A stretch of 64,000 bases of DNA, from NCBI RefSeq assembly GCF_000721175.1, contig NZ_JOEZ01000034.1, positions 1 through 64,000 of the forward strand, written 5' to 3'. Below, piece after piece: positions 60,772 to 64,000 of the stretch (its first letter is position 1; every line of letters begins with the position of its first letter). The stretch comes from Streptomyces anulatus. GTDB lineage: Bacteria; Actinomycetota; Actinomycetes; Streptomycetales; Streptomycetaceae. A program made the position numbers and the translations under genes. The notes below the pieces were generated by a model, which was not told the origin of the DNA, searched no databases, and was given only the letters and a program-made list of their open reading frames with translations.

Positions 60772-61335
60772 TCCGCGGGTCGTGGACGTCCGGTGCGACG
60801 GAGAACTTCCTCGACGCCCTGCGCAAGACGCTCGGGGCCGCCCGCGAGGATGCCATCGCCGAGGACGCCTTGACGCCGAGCGCGGCCTCGCCGCCCGCCT
60901 TCGCTACCTCACCACCACCGACGCCGGCTACGAGGCCATGGTCCGCGCAGGCGTCCACGTCTCCCCCGCCTCCTCATCGCCTGGCTCGCCGAGGAGCGCA
61001 CCCCCGACCACGTCAACCGCACCCGCCTGGACGCGGCCTACCGGGACCTGCGCCGACGCAACGTCGCCACCGACCTCGAGCACCGGCTCGACAACAACGG
61101 CCGCGGCACCCGCGTCGAGATCAACCCCGTCGACCAGACCGCGGTGGAGCGCAAGTACCGACGCGACCTGGCCAGCCGCAGCGTCGACGTCCGCGGCGTC
61201 CGGGAAAGTGCTGTCGACGCCTGGCCCGACGGCAACACCCAGGAGCTCGAAGCCATCTGGGACCGGATCATCGAAGACCTCGGCTCCGACTACGACGGCT
61301 GCAGCAACGTCTCCTCCATCGGCTGGGCCGCCTGA
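60768..61335 (+). pseudogene. frameshifted partner gene of the XRE protein
   Basis: Coding character moves through three frames: ENFLDALRKTLGAAREDAIA (from 60768), LDAERGLAARLRYLTTTDAG (from about 60865), and IAWLAEERTPDHVNRTRLDA to DYDGCSNVSSIGWAA (about 60975-61335). Joined, they give one protein of about 185 residues with a PVDQTAVERKYRRDLASRSV block. I have seen similar proteins beside XRE/Tap-like genes in Streptomyces, but I do not know their function. Two frameshifts suggest it is no longer functional, unless the sequence contains errors. Confidence 0.55.
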
Positions 61336-61387
61336 CCCGGCCCTCCGCACACGAACGTGGGGGAGTCCTACCGGAAGGCACACGAAC

Positions 61388-62014
61388 ATGACTGGGCAAC
61401 GCGACCGCTGGGCGGAACTGACCGGTGGAAAGGCTGGGGAGGAATACGCTCGGCGGTTCGCCCGGCTCGCCGCATCGGGCCACGACATCCACGGCGAGGC
61501 CGCCTTCTGCGACACGCTGCTGGAGCCCGCCGCGCGGGTGCTCGACGCCGGCTGCGGCACCGGCCGGATCGCGATCCGGCTCGCCGAGCTGGGCCACCAC
61601 TGCACCGGCGTGGATGTCGACACCTCGATGCTCAACGTCGCACGCCGCGAGGCGCCCACCCAGGAGTGGCTCCTCGGCGACCTGTCCCGACTGGACGCCC
61701 TCGGTCTGGAACCCGGCTTCGACCTGGCGCTCGCCGCCGGGAACGTCATCCCCCTGCTGGCCCCCGGCACCGGGCCGGCCGTCGTCGGGCACCTGGCAGC
61801 AGCACTGCGCCCCGGCGGTCTGCTGGTCACGGGCATGGGACTGGACGCGGCACACCTGCCCCTGCCGGAACCGCCCATGACGCTCACCGAGTTCGACGAC
61901 TGGTGCACCCGTGCCGGACTGATCCTGCGGCAGCGTTACGCGACCTGGAGCGGCGACGCCTACCAGCAGGGCTGCGGCTACGCCGTGAGTGTGCACTCCC
62001 GCCCCGCCGCATGA
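61388..62014 (+). CDS. class I SAM-dependent methyltransferase
   Basis: 208 residues. Motif I is ARVLDAGCGTGRIAIRLAEL; post-I GVDVDTSMLNVARREAP; then LLGDLSRLDALGLEPGFDLA and AALRPGGLLVTGMGL. This is the Methyltransf_25 type, and the substrate is unknown. ATG 61388 follows GGAAGG by about 10 nt. The gene stands alone before the two-component system. Confidence 0.85.
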   Translation: MTGQRDRWAELTGGKAGEEYARRFARLAASGHDIHGEAAFCDTLLEPAARVLDAGCGTGRIAIRLAELGHHCTGVDVDTSMLNVARREAPTQEWLLGDLSRLDALGLEPGFDLALAAGNVIPLLAPGTGPAVVGHLAAALRPGGLLVTGMGLDAAHLPLPEPPMTLTEFDDWCTRAGLILRQRYATWSGDAYQQGCGYAVSVHSRPAA

Positions 62015-62096
62015 GCCCGCGCCACATGAAGCCTGCGGCCCACCCGCCGCCCCCTCCATCACGTCTGCCTCTTCCTCACGCCCCGGAGCCACCTCC

Positions 62097-62780
62097 ATGC
62101 CACGCGTCCTCCTCGTCGAAGACGACCACTCCGTACGCGAGGGCGTCGAGCTGGGGCTGCGCCGGCGCGGGCACGAGGTCCTCGCCACCGCCACCGGCGA
62201 GACCGGCCTGGAGGCGCTGCGCACCTTCCGCCCCGATCTCCTGCTGCTCGACCTGATGCTGCCCGCCATGAACGGCGTCCAGGTCTGCCTCCGCGTACGC
62301 GAGACCAGCCAGCTGCCGATCATCATGCTGACCGCGCTCGGCGACGGCCTGGACATCGTCGTCGGCCTGGACGCGGGCGCGGACGACTACATCGTCAAGC
62401 CCGCCCGTACCGAAGTCATCGAGGCGCGTATACGTGCCGTACTGCGCCGCATGGAGAGACCGGCCGACGCGAGACCCGCCGTCGAACACCACGGCGAACT
62501 CGACATCGACCGCGCCGGCCACACCATCCTGAAGTCGGGCGAGCCGGTCGCCCTCGCGCCCTCCGAACTGAAACTGCTGCTGCACCTGTCCGCGACGCCC
62601 CATCAGGTCTTCAGCCGGCAGCACCTCCTGGAGGCCGTCTGGGAGCACACGTACCACAGCGACGTCCGACTGGTGGACGCCTGCGTGCGCCGACTGCGCA
62701 TCAAGATCGAAGACCCCACCCGCACCCCGCGATACATCCAGACCCTGCGAGGCTTCGGCTACCGCTTCGGCCCGCTGTGA
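62097..62780 (+). CDS. OmpR/PhoB-family response regulator
   Basis: 227 residues. The receiver domain has VLLVEDDHSVREGVELGLRR with the acidic pair, the phosphorylated Asp in LLLLDLMLPAMNG, Thr in IIMLTALGD and Lys in DDYIVKPA. The winged HTH ends with RLVDACVRRLRIKIEDPTRT and YIQTLRGFGYRFGPL. ATG 62097 follows GGAG by 8 nt. It is coupled to the sensor kinase by a GTGA overlap. It looks like the CseB type. Confidence 0.9.
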   Translation: MPRVLLVEDDHSVREGVELGLRRRGHEVLATATGETGLEALRTFRPDLLLLDLMLPAMNGVQVCLRVRETSQLPIIMLTALGDGLDIVVGLDAGADDYIVKPARTEVIEARIRAVLRRMERPADARPAVEHHGELDIDRAGHTILKSGEPVALAPSELKLLLHLSATPHQVFSRQHLLEAVWEHTYHSDVRLVDACVRRLRIKIEDPTRTPRYIQTLRGFGYRFGPL

Positions 62781-64000
62781 GGGGGCCCGCGGCGACCGCC
62801 GCGTTCGGGCTGCGCACCCGCCTCGTCCTCGCGTTCCTGCTGGTGGCCGCCGTCAGCGCCGTCACGACCGCCGCACTGACCTACCGGGAGGCCCGCAGCG
62901 CGGTCCTCGAACGTGCGCAGGACACCGCCGTCGTCTCCTTCCGCGAGGAGGCCGAACGGTTCGTCCCCAGCCTGCCCCTGGACCCCGAATCCCTCCGGTG
63001 GCACCTCTACGACATCGCGGCCCGCTCCAAACCCCATCCGTGGATCGTCTTCGCCGAATACGGCTCGCTCCGCGTCTCCTCGGGTGACCGGCCCGCCTCC
63101 GGGGTGCTGACCGCGCAACTGCGCCGCACCACGCTCACCTCGCCGCACGGCAGCTTCCAACGGGTCGTCAAGGACGGGCGTGCCTACCTGACGATCGGGA
63201 TGCCGGTGATGACCCGGGTCGTCGCCGGCGGCGACGCGGTGCCCAGCGGTCTCGTCCTCTACGCCGTGATGCCCATGACGAACGAGGAGGTGGACATCGA
63301 CGCACTGGTGACCGCCGCCCGCGACGGCGCGCTGCCGGGGCTGGCCGTGGCCCTCGTGCCCGCCCTGCTCGCCGCCCGCAGCGTGCTGCGCCCCGTCCGC
63401 GAACTGCGCCGTGCCGCGCACTCCATGGGCGGCGGGCAGCTCGACACCCGCATCCCCGTACACGGCCGGGACGAAATGGCCGACCTGGCCAGGACGTTCA
63501 ACGAGTCGGCCGCTCGCCTCGAACACTCCGTACAGGAGCTGCGGGACGCCGGCGGGCGGGCCCGGCGCTTCGCCTCGGACGTCTCGCACGAGCTGCGCAC
63601 CCCGCTCGCCGGGATGCTCGCGGTCACGGACGTGCTGGACGAGGACGCCGGGACGCTCGACCCGGACACCGCGCGAGCGGTCCGCCTGATCAGCGCCGAG
63701 ACCGGCAAACTGGCCGTGCTGGTGGAGGACCTGATGGAGATCTCCCGCTTCGACGCCCGCGCGGTGGAGCTCAACGCCGACGAGGTGGACGCGGCCGAGG
63801 CCGTGCGCCGCACCCTGTCCGGCAGGCAGTGGCAGGGCCGGGTCCGCGCGGAGTTGCCCGACGGCCTCCGTATCCGTCTCGACCCGCGCCGCTTCGACGT
63901 CATCGTCGCCAACCTCGTCGGCAACGCCCTGCGCCACGGCGCCGAACCGGTCACCGTACGGCTCTCGGCACACGGAGGCGCGCTGATCACCGAGGTGCAC
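62777..64000 (+). CDS. sensor histidine kinase (3' end outside the window)
   Basis: At least 408 residues, running off the right edge. GTG 62777 overlaps the regulator stop (GTGA). TM1 is LVLAFLLVAAVSAVTTAA (about 15-35). An extracytoplasmic sensor of about 130 residues and TM2 (LPGLAVALVPALLAA) follow, then a HAMP domain (RPVRELRRAAHSMGGG). The HisKA box is RFASDVSHELRTPLAGMLAV with the phosphorylated His, and the N-box is VIVANLVGNALRHGAEP. The G-boxes are cut off. The pair most resembles cell-envelope sensors such as CseBC. Confidence 0.9.
   Translation, partial: MRGPAATAAFGLRTRLVLAFLLVAAVSAVTTAALTYREARSAVLERAQDTAVVSFREEAERFVPSLPLDPESLRWHLYDIAARSKPHPWIVFAEYGSLRVSSGDRPASGVLTAQLRRTTLTSPHGSFQRVVKDGRAYLTIGMPVMTRVVAGGDAVPSGLVLYAVMPMTNEEVDIDALVTAARDGALPGLAVALVPALLAARSVLRPVRELRRAAHSMGGGQLDTRIPVHGRDEMADLARTFNESAARLEHSVQELRDAGGRARRFASDVSHELRTPLAGMLAVTDVLDEDAGTLDPDTARAVRLISAETGKLAVLVEDLMEISRFDARAVELNADEVDAAEAVRRTLSGRQWQGRVRAELPDGLRIRLDPRRFDVIVANLVGNALRHGAEPVTVRLSAHGGALITEVH

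Overview
The window looks like chromosomal DNA of a Streptomyces. GC content is very high with strong GC3 bias, and many starts are GTG, with one TTG. Several genes have a TAG/TAC-type -10 box placed 6-8 nt before the start codon, as in leaderless actinobacterial transcripts. The gene families also fit: snapalysin, a Tat-secreted PL8 lyase, MptB, a MASE1 protein, and XRE proteins resembling telomere-associated Tap.

Layout. 0.1-3.2 kb: a SpoIIE-type phosphatase with a separate MASE1 membrane protein, a DinB-fold protein and a small conserved protein. 3.2-3.5 kb: a tRNA-Trp-like gene with an eight-base anticodon loop, next to a broken gene. 3.6-7.1 kb: an MptB mannosyltransferase and an ABC-F protein with a roughly 270-nt leader. 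7.3-15.8 kb: housekeeping and small genes, including a YciO/Sua5 protein, two coupled CNNM/CorC proteins, an HTH-DUF4180 pair and a GNAT acetyltransferase, followed by an AAC(3)-type remnant.

16.2-26.5 kb is a catabolic locus. It holds a Tat-exported polysaccharide lyase 8, a regulator with a DeoR-type HTH fused to a LacI-type sensor, a sugar ABC importer, a 2-hydroxyacid dehydrogenase, and a divergent SIS isomerase plus class II aldolase. Three near-identical 15-bp sites (TGATCG-N3-CGATCG type) lie before the lyase, the regulator and the importer. This suggests one regulon for uptake and breakdown of a uronic-acid/amino-sugar polymer.

27.7-35.1 kb is a translationally coupled five-gene operon: SWIM-like zinc finger protein, unknown 470-aa protein, VWA protein, MoxR AAA ATPase and DUF5682. 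Its function is unknown; it looks like a chaperone-like assembly machine.

35.3-47.9 kb is one 12.6-kb gene for a hybrid PKS-NRPS of about 4200 residues: FAAL-ACP-KS-AT-KR-ACP-C-A-PCP-C-reductase. The last domain is not a standard NRPS reductase. It resembles cyanobacterial acyl-ACP reductase (AAR, COG5322) and keeps a candidate catalytic cysteine. I rank this gene and the five-gene operon as the most interesting items.

48.0-57.9 kb: a P-loop kinase, an MhuD/IsdG-like haem-degrading candidate, a cobalamin riboswitch with a BtuCDF-type importer, a secreted LamG-like protein, a sirtuin, a snapalysin, an SGNH hydrolase and its likely TetR regulator. 57.9-61.4 kb is a decayed patch holding a truncated FBP gene, a transposase fragment, a helicase pseudogene and a frameshifted gene next to an intact XRE gene. 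The right end carries a methyltransferase and a two-component system; the kinase runs off the window.
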